The position numbers and the translations under genes are program-made. A DNA stretch of 64,000 nucleotides from an uncultured SAR86 cluster bacterium (GTDB taxonomy: Bacteria; Pseudomonadota; Gammaproteobacteria; Magnimaribacterales; Magnimaribacteraceae), in contig CACDOC010000002.1 of NCBI GenBank assembly GCA_902554355.1, positions 1-64,000 on the forward strand, given 5' to 3'. How positions within the stretch are numbered: the first letter of the stretch is position 1; each line of letters begins with the position of its first letter. Of this stretch, positions 28,041 to 37,351 are shown piece by piece. The notes beneath the pieces are model-generated. The model had not been told where the DNA came from, did not search any database, and saw nothing but the letters and a program-made list of their open reading frames with translations.

Positions 28041-28763
28041 TTATAAAGAACTGGCCACTTCTCTTGCTAATTCTAATTCTTCTTCAGTGTCTACTCCTAA
28101 ATGAATATCACTTATAGATTCTTTTCCGTATATAACTTCTTTATGATCCATAGCTCTCATTTGTTCAAGTTTCGTATCCATCTCTCTTTCACTTTGAGAC
28201 CATTTCACAAACTGCTTTAGAAAACTAGCTCGATAAGCATAAATGCCAAGATGCATTTTAGCTTTATCAATATCATACTTATCATCTATATTTCGAGAGA
28301 AATTAGCTATACTTCCATCCTCTTTAATCCATAACTTAACGACACTTGTATTTGTTATATCTTTGGCATCTAAATTAGCGAATAAAGTTGCCATGTTTGA
28401 AGATTTTTGCACCATTAAATCGAACAAATTATTGATATCTTCGGGATCTATAAAAGGCTCATCTCCCTGTACATTAACAACAATCTGATCCTCTTCTAAA
28501 TCAAGAATATTTACAGCTTCAGCAAGTCTATCTGATCCTGTTAAATGACCTCGTCTAGTTAAAACAGTATCGATACTATTATTGGAACAGTGGGCAATAA
28601 TCTCTTCAGAATCCGTAGCAACTAAAACTTTCTTAGCCTTGCTTTGTAGAGCTTGTTCATAAACTCTCTGTATTAATGTTTTATTACCTATTAATTTTAA
28701 TGGTTTTCCTGGTAACCGAGTAGATTCCATTCTAGATGGTATTAAAACGATAAAATCCTGCAT
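28041..28763 (-). CDS. kdsB: 3-deoxy-manno-octulosonate cytidylyltransferase (CMP-Kdo synthetase)
   Basis: KdsB activates Kdo with CTP for lipopolysaccharide inner core assembly. The 240-residue protein has the nucleotide motif PSRMESTRLPGKPL, the HLTGSDRLAEAV block, VVNVQGDEPFIDPEDIN and HLGIYAYRASFL, all typical. It is directly preceded by ycaR, as in E. coli. Confidence 0.96.
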   Translation of the reverse strand: MQDFIVLIPSRMESTRLPGKPLKLIGNKTLIQRVYEQALQSKAKKVLVATDSEEIIAHCSNNSIDTVLTRRGHLTGSDRLAEAVNILDLEEDQIVVNVQGDEPFIDPEDINNLFDLMVQKSSNMATLFANLDAKDITNTSVVKLWIKEDGSIANFSRNIDDKYDIDKAKMHLGIYAYRASFLKQFVKWSQSEREMDTKLEQMRAMDHKEVIYGKESISDIHLGVDTEEELELAREVASSL

Positions 28764-28931
28764 TTAATCTATTTTACGAGCTTCATCAGGAAGCATTACA
28801 GGTATTCCATCTTTAATTGGATAGGCTAATTTACTTTTTTTACAAATTAACTCATTTCCAACTTGCTCTAATGGCTCTTTGGATACAGGACAAACTAGTA
28901 TATCTAGCAACTTCTTATCTAATGCAGTCAT
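28764..28931 (-). CDS. ycaR: Trm112-family small zinc-ribbon-like protein YcaR, 55 aa
   Basis: The short frame, [20 protein letters not shown] and onward, has the Trm112/YcaR pattern: LLDILVCPV...PL near the start, LIC in the middle, and [16 protein letters not shown] at the end. Only two cysteines (residues 14 and 30) remain of a possible four, which is usual in bacterial members. Its role is unclear. It sits between lpxK and kdsB exactly as in E. coli; both junctions leave no gap. Confidence 0.93.
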   Translation of the reverse strand: MTALDKKLLDILVCPVSKEPLEQVGNELICKKSKLAYPIKDGIPVMLPDEARKID

Positions 28932-31748
28932 TTAATCTCCAATTTCTTTAAGTTTGGCAAGTAATTCTGTTTTAAAAATATCATCCTTAATTTCTGCTTC
29001 AATTGATAAATACCAAAGATTTTTATTCTTCATATCCATACATCTTACAGCGTCCTTTTCTGTCATTAAGATAGGATGATTATCTTCAAAATTTAAATCC
29101 TCTTCTTTAAATTGATAGTGATCTGGGAAACTGTGCTCTACAAGATTAAGACCTAAAGCATTTAATGTATTATAAAACTTAGAAGGGTTTCCTATTCCAG
29201 CAACAGCATGCACGTTTCTCGATAAAGGCCAATCATTTGCAGGAAACCTTCTATTGTCACTTAACCGAACCCATTCCAGTGGTTTGTAGATCATTAAACA
29301 ATCCTCTTGTATCTCATCTAAATCTAATCTTTTAGAGGAACTAACGATAAAATCAACATCTTTTAGACGTTCAATAGGTTCTCTTAAAGGGCCAGCAGGC
29401 AAACAAAGATTATTTCCTATTCCTCTTATTCCATCAAAAACAACAATTTCCATATCTCTATCTAGTTTATAGTGCTGTAATCCATCATCACTTATAACTA
29501 TGTCTGTATCTGTTTCTTCTAACAATTTCTTAACAGCTTGAGTCCTGTTAGGAGAAATACAAATTGGTCTATTAGTATTTCTATGAATAATAAGTGGCTC
29601 ATCTCCTGAATCATCTACTCTCGAGTTATCATCAATAATTAACGGGTATTGATTTGATTTGCTTCCATAACCTCTACTTACTATTCCTGGTTTATATCCT
29701 TGGTCCTCAAGAAGCTTAGATAACCAAATAACAAAAGGCGTTTTTCCAGAACCTCCTACAATAATATTTCCAACAACTATTACGGGAATATCTGGTTTCC
29801 AGGAAAGCTCTGAATTAAGTAAGAATTTATTTCTTCTTCTTATTGCTATAGATTTAATAAGTCTAGAAATTGGCCAAAGGATCCACAACCAAAGTCTTTT
29901 CTTATACCAACTATCTTCAATAAAGCTAACTTGATTTATTTCCGTCTCTTCAGGCACAGTCAAATCTGTAATTTCATCTGTTTTAGTTATTTCCTGAGGC
30001 TCGTCTTTAAATTGATTCTTGTGGAGTTCAGCATAATAGCTACCTTTTTCAATAAGAGATGCATGGTCACCTACTTCTACAATCTTTCCATGATCCAATA
30101 CAACAATCTTATCTGCAGATTCAATTGTTGAAAGACGGTGAGCAATAACTAAAGTGGTCTTATTTTTAGATAATTCAACAAGCGCCTCTTGAATATAATT
30201 TTCTGATTCTGAATCTAGAGCTGAGGTTGCCTCATCAAGAATAAGTATAGATGCGTCTTTTAATATGGCTCTTGCTATAGCTATCCTTTGACGTTGACCT
30301 CCGGAGAGTAAGACACCATCATCGCCTGCTTGTGTCTCATATCCATCAGCCATTAATTCTATAAAAGAGTCTGCATTGGCTTTTCTTGCAGCTTCTTTTA
30401 TTTTATCCAAATCATTATTTGAAGATCCATAATTTATATTGTTGGCGATAGTGTCATTAAACAGGGTCACGTTTTGGCTAACCAAGGCTATGTGTGATCT
30501 TAAATTAGTTATTTCATATTCCCTTATAGATATGTCATCTATCTTTATATCTCCTTCGTATCCATCATAAAACCTAGGAAGTAAGCTCATTAATGTTGTT
30601 TTACCAGCACCTGACTTTCCAACAAAAGCTATGGTTTCTCCTTTCTTAATTAGTAAATTAATATCTTCTAGCGTATTGTCTCCTTCTGCTCCTTCATAAG
30701 AGAAATTAAGATTTGAAAAACTTATCTCTCCATTAATTTCTTCTGAAGTATAACTACCTTCATTTTTTTCAGGCGTTTCATCCAATTGACTAAATATATC
30801 TTCAGCTGCGGCTAGTCCTTTCTGTATCTGACTATTAATTTCTGATAATTGTCTTACAGGCTTAGCAAGCATTCCTGCAGCGCTAAAAAAGGCTATAAAA
30901 GTACCAGGGGTCATATTAGAAACAATAGAAGCATCAAGCGCTAACCATGTTATTAATGCTAAAGCTGCAGAAACAAAAAGCTGAATTAATGGGGAAGCAA
31001 TTGAATTAGTAGCTTCTAATTTTAGATTCTGCTTTCTATTATTGTCACTCGCATTTTTAAATCTGTTGATTTCATAATCTTCTCCACCAAAGGACTTAAC
31101 TTCTTCATGTCCAGTTATGGTTTCGGAAGCTACATGTGTTACATCTCCCATCGCTGTCTGAATTCTTCCGCTAATCTTCCTAAGCCTTCTCGCAGCTATA
31201 CCAACTATTATCGCTATGAAAGGAGCAGCTATAAAAAGAAACATAGCTAATTTCCAATTAAGAAACATTAAATAAGTAATTAAACCTATAACTAATAAAC
31301 CTTCACGTATAAAAATTTTTAATGCATTTGTAGCCGCACCGGTTACCTGCATTACATTAAAGGTTATTCTCGAGATTAAATGTCCAGAACTATGTTGATC
31401 GTAGTAAGAGCTTGGCAATACAGTAAGTTTATTAAAAAGTTCTGTTCTAATATTATGAACAAGCCTATTGGATATAGAGGAAAGAAGGTAATTTCCTACA
31501 AAAAAACCGATACCTCTTACTAACGCTATAACAATTAGAACTAAAGGCAGAATAAGACGCATGTCCCCAATGGGGTCATTGACGTAATCAATAACTCTCT
31601 TAAGCCATTCAGTGGCTGCAACTTGAGAACCTGAATAAACAGCAAATCCTATAATGCTGACAACAAATAATGGTATATAAGGCAATACATACGAAAGCAA
31701 TCTACCGTAAAGGCGGATACCTGATAGTTTTGTATTTTTACTAGCCAT
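28932..31748 (-). CDS. Fusion of MsbA (lipid A flippase) and LpxK (lipid A 4'-kinase)
   Basis: One 938-residue frame joins two enzymes that are separate neighbours in E. coli. Residues 1 to about 320 are an ABC exporter membrane domain; about 335 to 575 are its ATPase with FVGKSGAGKTTLMSLL, LLSGGQRQRIAIARA and LILDEATSALDSE. An acidic linker (about 578-606) leads to a complete LpxK: N-terminal anchor (WYKKRLWLWILWPISRLI), P-loop VVGNIIVGGSGKT (about 665-670), SRGYGS, VISDDGLQHYKLDRDMEIVV and LMTEKDAVRC. No ATG or ribosome site marks a separate lpxK start. LpxK phosphorylates the lipid A disaccharide; MsbA flips core-lipid A across the inner membrane. Confidence 0.93.
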   Translation of the reverse strand: MASKNTKLSGIRLYGRLLSYVLPYIPLFVVSIIGFAVYSGSQVAATEWLKRVIDYVNDPIGDMRLILPLVLIVIALVRGIGFFVGNYLLSSISNRLVHNIRTELFNKLTVLPSSYYDQHSSGHLISRITFNVMQVTGAATNALKIFIREGLLVIGLITYLMFLNWKLAMFLFIAAPFIAIIVGIAARRLRKISGRIQTAMGDVTHVASETITGHEEVKSFGGEDYEINRFKNASDNNRKQNLKLEATNSIASPLIQLFVSAALALITWLALDASIVSNMTPGTFIAFFSAAGMLAKPVRQLSEINSQIQKGLAAAEDIFSQLDETPEKNEGSYTSEEINGEISFSNLNFSYEGAEGDNTLEDINLLIKKGETIAFVGKSGAGKTTLMSLLPRFYDGYEGDIKIDDISIREYEITNLRSHIALVSQNVTLFNDTIANNINYGSSNNDLDKIKEAARKANADSFIELMADGYETQAGDDGVLLSGGQRQRIAIARAILKDASILILDEATSALDSESENYIQEALVELSKNKTTLVIAHRLSTIESADKIVVLDHGKIVEVGDHASLIEKGSYYAELHKNQFKDEPQEITKTDEITDLTVPEETEINQVSFIEDSWYKKRLWLWILWPISRLIKSIAIRRRNKFLLNSELSWKPDIPVIVVGNIIVGGSGKTPFVIWLSKLLEDQGYKPGIVSRGYGSKSNQYPLIIDDNSRVDDSGDEPLIIHRNTNRPICISPNRTQAVKKLLEETDTDIVISDDGLQHYKLDRDMEIVVFDGIRGIGNNLCLPAGPLREPIERLKDVDFIVSSSKRLDLDEIQEDCLMIYKPLEWVRLSDNRRFPANDWPLSRNVHAVAGIGNPSKFYNTLNALGLNLVEHSFPDHYQFKEEDLNFEDNHPILMTEKDAVRCMDMKNKNLWYLSIEAEIKDDIFKTELLAKLKEIGD

Positions 31749-31754
31749 AGGACT

Positions 31755-32414
31755 CTATTCTAGATTCAATAACCTATCCAGTCGACTTGAGACATTTTTA
31801 TCGTGAGTTGCAATAATTAAGCTAATATTGAGATCTTGACTTAAATCAATTACAAGATTCATAAAATTATCCACATTCTTCCTATCTAAACTTCCTGTTG
31901 GTTCATCCATTAATATTGATGATGGCTTATTTATGATTGACCTTGCAATTGCAACTCTTTGTCTTTCGCCTCCAGAAAGCTGATTAGGTTTACTGCCTTC
32001 TTTAGCTTTCAGATCAACTTTATCTAATATATCTTTAGCTTCTTTTAAACTATTTTCTTTAGATTTACCGGATAACCATAAAGGCAAGGCTACATTCTCG
32101 ATGGCACTAAATTCTGGTAGTAAATGATGAAATTGATAAACAAACCCAATATTCTTATTTCTAAATTTAGCTCTATCATCTCTATCTAATAAGACAATAT
32201 CCTTTCCATTGAAATTAACTTCACCTGAATCAGGCAAGTCCAGTCCCGCTAGAATATGAAGAAGTGTTGATTTTCCACATCCTGAGACTCCAGTTAAACC
32301 TATACGTTCTCCCTCTTTAACTGAAAAACTCAAATTACTTAAGACAGTAAGTTGCTCATCAGCTTGGTCATAGGTTTTGTTTATATTGACACAATTGATT
32401 AAATCATTATTCAT
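31755..32414 (-). CDS. lolD: Lipoprotein-releasing ABC transporter ATPase LolD
   Basis: LolD powers release of outer-membrane lipoproteins from the inner membrane to LolA. The 219-residue ATPase has the Walker A motif GVSGCGKSTLLHIL, the Lol-type Q-loop region GFVYQFHHLLPEFSAIENVALP, the signature LSGGERQRVAIAR and ILMDEPTGSLD. The ATG at 32414 has AGAGG nine bases upstream; the longer frame from 32438 would overlap lolC by 32 bases, so I take the shorter. The lolA gene lies elsewhere in the window. Confidence 0.95.
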   Translation of the reverse strand: MNNDLINCVNINKTYDQADEQLTVLSNLSFSVKEGERIGLTGVSGCGKSTLLHILAGLDLPDSGEVNFNGKDIVLLDRDDRAKFRNKNIGFVYQFHHLLPEFSAIENVALPLWLSGKSKENSLKEAKDILDKVDLKAKEGSKPNQLSGGERQRVAIARSIINKPSSILMDEPTGSLDRKNVDNFMNLVIDLSQDLNISLIIATHDKNVSSRLDRLLNLE

Positions 32415-33651
32415 ATTTAAGTGCCTCTGCTGGTTCAACTTTCGAAGCTATCTTAGCTGGGTAAACACTAGCAATTGATGCTAAGAAAAAGGAAATAACA
32501 CAAATAGAAAAAATCCAAATTCTTCTAATGTCTATAGGAAAATAATCTATGAAGTATACTTTCATAAAATGAATTCCAAATAGACTCTCAATAAAGCTAA
32601 CGATTGATCCAAAGTAGGTTGTTACAAGTAATCCCATTAACAACCCAATAATTACACCTACTAAACCTATTAGGAAACCAAAGAATAAAAAAATGTTCTT
32701 AATTAAACGATTCGTAGCCCCTAAAGAAATTAAGATAGCAATCTGAGATTCTTTCTCCTTAATTGTCATAATAAGCATAGACATTAAGTTATATGACGAT
32801 ATGAGAACTAATGTCATTAGCATAAAAGCAACTAAAAACCTTTCCATTTGAATAGCTTCAAACAGGGTTCCATAAGTTGTCTCCCAAGTGCTAGCTTTAT
32901 AATTTTTTTTAAATTCTTTATTGATCCTTACTAAATCTGATCTAATGTAATCTTTAGCGTTAAATAGATTTGAATATCTTATTCTAATTCCATGCACAGA
33001 TTCCCCAGTTCTTAATAATTTAGAGGCTTTGTTCGTATTTAAATAAACATAACTCTGATCAATTTCTGGGGCGCCTAAACTAAAAATTCCAGTAATCTTA
33101 AATTTCTTTGTTCTAGGTAAAATTCCTGCCAGTCCTAAGGTTGTTTCAGGTACAAGTATATTTACTGAGTCTCCTACTGTTAAACCCAATTGAATAGCTA
33201 AAATATCTCCTATTACTAAGTTGTAGCCATTACCTTTTAATGAATCCATAGACCCTTCAATAAAGTGTTCTTCGATTGTTGAAACATTCTTTTCGTATTT
33301 CGGGTCTATTCCAAATATGTAAACTCCTTTTAGATAAGTTCCAGAACTTAACAAGCCTTGCGTTTCTATATAAGGTGCAATTCCTAAAACATTAGAATTG
33401 AGCATTAAAGATTCGCTTAAACCTTCGATCTCGGTCTTAGAAATATTTCCTTGTATAGAAGCATGAGGAATGGCCTGAAGTATTCTAGTTTTTAATTCTC
33501 GTTCAAAACCATTCATGACTGAAGTAACAAGTATCAAAATAGCTACTCCGATGGCAATTCCTGCAAGGGCCATTCCAGATTGGAATGAGATAAAACCTTG
33601 ACCTTTGCTTTTGAAGTATCTTAGAGCAATAAAAAGAGATATATTTTTCAT
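32407..33651 (-). CDS. lolC: Lipoprotein-releasing ABC transporter permease, LolC/LolE family
   Basis: The 414-residue permease has four membrane helices in the family layout: one near the N-terminus, a large periplasmic domain (residues about 45-270), and three near the C-terminus. The N-terminus (FIALRYFKSKGQGFISF) and PYIETQGLLSSG match LolC/LolE. Only one such permease gene is present, where E. coli has both lolC and lolE, so it may act as a homodimer like LolF in some gammaproteobacteria. It is the first gene of the envelope operon. Confidence 0.92.
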   Translation of the reverse strand: MKNISLFIALRYFKSKGQGFISFQSGMALAGIAIGVAILILVTSVMNGFERELKTRILQAIPHASIQGNISKTEIEGLSESLMLNSNVLGIAPYIETQGLLSSGTYLKGVYIFGIDPKYEKNVSTIEEHFIEGSMDSLKGNGYNLVIGDILAIQLGLTVGDSVNILVPETTLGLAGILPRTKKFKITGIFSLGAPEIDQSYVYLNTNKASKLLRTGESVHGIRIRYSNLFNAKDYIRSDLVRINKEFKKNYKASTWETTYGTLFEAIQMERFLVAFMLMTLVLISSYNLMSMLIMTIKEKESQIAILISLGATNRLIKNIFLFFGFLIGLVGVIIGLLMGLLVTTYFGSIVSFIESLFGIHFMKVYFIDYFPIDIRRIWIFSICVISFFLASIASVYPAKIASKVEPAEALKYE

Positions 33652-33680
33652 AAGAACCCTATATCACTGTAAGGAAAGAA

Positions 33681-35117
33681 TTAGGCTGATTTTGGGTTAT
33701 CTTCTTTCTTTTTGTATGGAGGCACTAAACCTGCGAGTTTGTTTAGATTCAACCAAGACTGCTTATATACAGATTTAGCATGACTAAATTCTTTAAAGCC
33801 ATCATGCCCATGATAAGAACCCATTCCACTAGGACCTACTCCACCAAATGGTAAATCCTCCATTGTTATATGGGAGATAACATCATTTACAGTAACACCA
33901 CCAGAAGTAGTATTATCAAGAACATAATCCTTTTCTCTAGAGTCTTCACCAAAATAATACAGCCCCAAAGGTCTATCCTTGCTATTAATATAATTTACTG
34001 TTTCAGAAACATCTTTGTATGTTTTTACTGGTAAAACAGGACCGAAAATCTCTTCCTGCATAACTTGCATATCTTCAGTAGGATTTAAAATAATGGTAGG
34101 GGGTATTTTATGGTGAGGTTGCTGACTAAAATCTTCATTAGAAGGGTTAATCTCGACAACATCAGCTCCTTTTTCTTTTGCATCAGAAATGTAACCTTGA
34201 ATACGATCATAATGCTTTTGATTAATAATCGATGTGAAATCTTCATTATCTTTCATATCAGGATACATCTCTGAAGTCACTTCAACAGAGGCTTGAACAA
34301 ATTCATCTACACTATCTTCAGGAACTAGAGCATAATCAGGAGCTAAGCAAATTTGACCTGCATTCATTGTTTTGCCTTGCATAACTCTGGTAGCCGTCTC
34401 TTTAATTTTAGAAGATTTACCGACTACAACTGGAGATTTTCCTCCAAGCTCTAGAGTCAGGGGCACTAAATTGTCTGAAGCTGCTTTCATTACATGTTTA
34501 GCAATAGCAGTGCCACCAGTAAAAATTAAGTGATCAAAAGCTAGTCCACTAAATGCAGCTCCAACTTCAGGATCACCGGTAAATACTGCAATCTCTGATT
34601 CATCAAAAAACTCTTCTATCATAGATTTTGTAAGATCAGAAGACGAAGGAGTAAGCTCAGAAGGCTTTAACATTACTCTATTGCCAGCTGATAAAATTCC
34701 ACCCAGAGGAGCTAGAGCGAGGTTTAAAGGAAAATTCCAGGGACTAATTGCACCGACAACACCTTTAGGCTGATATCTTATTTCTGCTTTAGCTCCTAAA
34801 AGAGATAAAACTGGCCCTAAAGGAGCTATAGCAGCCTTTCTTTTCTCAGTTTTCATCCACTTCTTTAAGTTCTTTTTTGCGTGAAGCATAGGCCCTATCA
34901 CAGACTGTACTTCTGTTGCTGCAGACATTACTGGATCTCTATTTCCAAAATCATCTTGTAAAGCAGAAATTATTTCTTTCTCATATTTTGTAACCATAGA
35001 TACCACTCTATCTAACCGATCAGCTCTCAGCTCTAAACTAGGAGCTCCTTCTTTAATATTTAAGCTCTTTTGAAGCTCCAATACACGATGCATATTTTGT
35101 ATAGTTTCGTTACTCAT
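33681..35117 (-). CDS. Aldehyde dehydrogenase, coniferyl-aldehyde-dehydrogenase-like
   Basis: The 478-residue protein lacks a signal peptide and has the aldehyde dehydrogenase motifs: GAISPWNFPLNLALAPLGGI, FTGGTAIAKHVM, the glutamate in LELGGKSPVVV, the catalytic cysteine in MNAGQICLAPDY, and EEIFGPVLPVKTY. These and the ending resemble coniferyl aldehyde dehydrogenases and related fatty-aldehyde enzymes (ALDH3-like). The real substrate may be a fatty or aromatic aldehyde. It lies 14 bases after an SDR gene in the same direction. Confidence 0.88.
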   Translation of the reverse strand: MSNETIQNMHRVLELQKSLNIKEGAPSLELRADRLDRVVSMVTKYEKEIISALQDDFGNRDPVMSAATEVQSVIGPMLHAKKNLKKWMKTEKRKAAIAPLGPVLSLLGAKAEIRYQPKGVVGAISPWNFPLNLALAPLGGILSAGNRVMLKPSELTPSSSDLTKSMIEEFFDESEIAVFTGDPEVGAAFSGLAFDHLIFTGGTAIAKHVMKAASDNLVPLTLELGGKSPVVVGKSSKIKETATRVMQGKTMNAGQICLAPDYALVPEDSVDEFVQASVEVTSEMYPDMKDNEDFTSIINQKHYDRIQGYISDAKEKGADVVEINPSNEDFSQQPHHKIPPTIILNPTEDMQVMQEEIFGPVLPVKTYKDVSETVNYINSKDRPLGLYYFGEDSREKDYVLDNTTSGGVTVNDVISHITMEDLPFGGVGPSGMGSYHGHDGFKEFSHAKSVYKQSWLNLNKLAGLVPPYKKKEDNPKSA

Positions 35118-35131
35118 AAATTACCCCTTAT

Positions 35132-36025
35132 TTAAACTGATCTTTTAGCCTTGTCTTTTTCATTACTACTTTTAATCGTTTCACGTATTGCTTCCCAATC
35201 TTTGTCTTCAAGCGAAGCTAAGGCCCTATAAAAGGTTCCACCCGTTAAGTATTCTGCTCCATCAATAGCAATAGTTTGACCATTTAAATAGTTACAACCG
35301 TCAGACATAAGAAAAGTGGCTAAGTTCCCTAATTCTTCCATTTCACCTACTCTACCCATAGGGTTTTGACTATATGCACCACCTGAATCAGAAGCAGCCG
35401 CATCTGGATCTTGACCAGGAGATAATCTAGCCCAGGCACCCTCTGTAGGAAAAGGCCCTGGAGCTATAGCGTTTATTCTTATACCTGTTTTACCCCATTC
35501 CGTTGCCAAAGATTGCGTCATAGCATGAATGCCGCTCTTTGACATAGCAGAAGGCACTGTAAAAGCTGATCCTGTCCAAACCCAAGTAGCTAATATTGAT
35601 ATTATATTTCCTCCCATCCCAAGCTCTAACCACCTTCTTCCAACTGAGTGAGTTACATAAAATGTTCCATGAAAGACAATGCTAGCAATAGCATCAAAAC
35701 CTCTATGAGAAAGATCTTGCGTTCTAGAAATGAAATTTCCAGCAGCATTATTGACTAAACCATGTATGGGGGCTTCTTCAAAAATTTCACTTATAGTGTT
35801 ATCTACATCTTGAGGTCCTCTTATATCTAAACCGTAACATTTAACAGAACCTCCTTGTTCATCCATAAGTTCTTTAGCAGTGTCTTCTAATACACCTACC
35901 CTTCTTCCACAAATTAGAACTTCTGCTCCGTATTTCAAAAAATATCTAGACATCTCTTTTCCCAGACCAGAACCGCCGCCAGTCACAAGAATTCTTTTTC
36001 CTTTAAGTAGATCGTCTTTAAACAT
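35132..36025 (-). CDS. 2,4-dienoyl-CoA reductase-like SDR
   Basis: The 297-residue short-chain dehydrogenase has the cofactor motif TGGGSGLGKEM, NNAAGNF and a late GPFPTEGAWARL block. At the usual YxxxK site it reads PSAMSKSGIHAM, so the tyrosine is replaced, with serine four residues before the lysine, as in eukaryotic-type 2,4-dienoyl-CoA reductase (DECR1: SASAKAGVEAM). The following WGKTGIRINAIAPGP region also matches that family. It would help degrade polyunsaturated fatty acids with NADPH. This is a family-level inference; other enoyl-CoA reductases are possible. Confidence 0.82.
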   Translation of the reverse strand: MFKDDLLKGKRILVTGGGSGLGKEMSRYFLKYGAEVLICGRRVGVLEDTAKELMDEQGGSVKCYGLDIRGPQDVDNTISEIFEEAPIHGLVNNAAGNFISRTQDLSHRGFDAIASIVFHGTFYVTHSVGRRWLELGMGGNIISILATWVWTGSAFTVPSAMSKSGIHAMTQSLATEWGKTGIRINAIAPGPFPTEGAWARLSPGQDPDAAASDSGGAYSQNPMGRVGEMEELGNLATFLMSDGCNYLNGQTIAIDGAEYLTGGTFYRALASLEDKDWEAIRETIKSSNEKDKAKRSV

Positions 36026-36094
36026 GCTATCTCCTTTATTAATTTAGGCTTGATACTATATCAAATTAATGTATTTTAACGTTTATTTTATTAA

Positions 36095-37351
36095 CTATGG
36101 TAAGTCAGAAGTTTCTTCAGAATAACTTTGATAATCATTTCTATAGTTTTTTTCTTTAATCCATTTATGCCTTCTATTTGTTAAAACAAAGAAAAGTGTA
36201 ATCAGCATTAAAAATGAACTCAATAAATAAGGGTAACAAGGACTTAATACATATAAGGGCATTGAAATGATTGGTGAAATAACGTGCCCTACAGGTATTA
36301 CCATACCTAAAAAGCCACTAGCTGAGCCTTGGTGTTCTTTACCAACTGATAGAGAAAGAGACGATGATACACCTGGACCTAGCATTCCACCGCCTAGACC
36401 ATAGAAAAATAAAGAAATATAAATATGAACCAAAGTAGTGCTATATGCTATTCCAAGTAAGGAAAAGAATATAAATAAGGCCCCTAATCGGATTAAAGAT
36501 CCTGGAGAAGTCTGCAATCTGTCAGCTATGAGGAGTTGTCCGTTTAAAATACCAACGGCGGCTAACATAAAACCAACACTTGCCAGGGCAATGTAGTTTG
36601 AAGAATTAGGATCAATTACGTCTTGGAAGTAAAAAGAAGATGTTTGAACCAAAGCTGCATTGCAAATACCAAAAGCAGTAGAAACTATTAAAAATGGCCA
36701 AACACGGTAATCAAATAAAGAAATCTTAGTTGAATTATCTTTACTCTTAACTAAAGGTGGCGATTTTTCTTTAATTATTAAAAAGATAACAAATAGAGCC
36801 CCTAAAGCAAAAAGATAAAAAGGAGCTGTGTAAGAGATTAACAGCAAAACACCTGCTAAAGCTGGTCCTAGAATTCTTCCCATTGAAAAACCTGAATCTA
36901 GCCTTGCAAAGGCTCTACTTCTATCTTCAATTGAAGATATATCTGCTATCCAACCTCCAGAAGCTGGTCTAGTTGCGCTCCCAAACATTCCATTTAACAA
37001 CCTTGCTGCCACCAATAGAACAAAAAGAATCAAACCGGTAAGCTTTTGGGCTTGACCTAAAGAAATAGTAAAACTGAATAGTATCAAAGAAATTGCAAAT
37101 CCTGATAAACCAATAATAACTACTTTTTTTCTTCCTATTGAGTCGCTCAAGGAGCCCCAGAAAGGGCTAAAAAGCATCCAAAAAAAAGCTGAAGTCGCAA
37201 ATATAGATCCAATTTGTATTTCAGTTAAACCTAAATCTCTAGCTAAAGGAGGAATAGTAATAAAGATTACTGATTGACCAGCGCCAACGCATAACAAACC
37301 TGCAGCTAAAATCCAAATGGTATTAGGTAATTTAGTTACTTCTCTACTCAT
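36095..37351 (-). CDS. MFS transporter
   Basis: The 418-residue protein has twelve hydrophobic segments and the MFS loop motif FWGSLSDSIGRKKVVIIG between helices 2 and 3, with ARLLNGMFGSATRPASGGWIAD and LDSGFSMGRILGPALAG in the first half, typical of drug:proton antiporters of the TetA/DHA1 kind. The C-terminal tail is hydrophilic. Its start overlaps the preceding gene by eight bases. The substrate is unknown. Confidence 0.88.
   Translation of the reverse strand: MSREVTKLPNTIWILAAGLLCVGAGQSVIFITIPPLARDLGLTEIQIGSIFATSAFFWMLFSPFWGSLSDSIGRKKVVIIGLSGFAISLILFSFTISLGQAQKLTGLILFVLLVAARLLNGMFGSATRPASGGWIADISSIEDRSRAFARLDSGFSMGRILGPALAGVLLLISYTAPFYLFALGALFVIFLIIKEKSPPLVKSKDNSTKISLFDYRVWPFLIVSTAFGICNAALVQTSSFYFQDVIDPNSSNYIALASVGFMLAAVGILNGQLLIADRLQTSPGSLIRLGALFIFFSLLGIAYSTTLVHIYISLFFYGLGGGMLGPGVSSSLSLSVGKEHQGSASGFLGMVIPVGHVISPIISMPLYVLSPCYPYLLSSFLMLITLFFVLTNRRHKWIKEKNYRNDYQSYSEETSDLP

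Noticed and set aside
29900..29960. Separate lpxK gene with its own start
   Set aside because: No ATG, GTG or ribosome site is found at the start of the LpxK part; the only early TTG would cut into the conserved N-terminal anchor. The fusion is the simpler reading.
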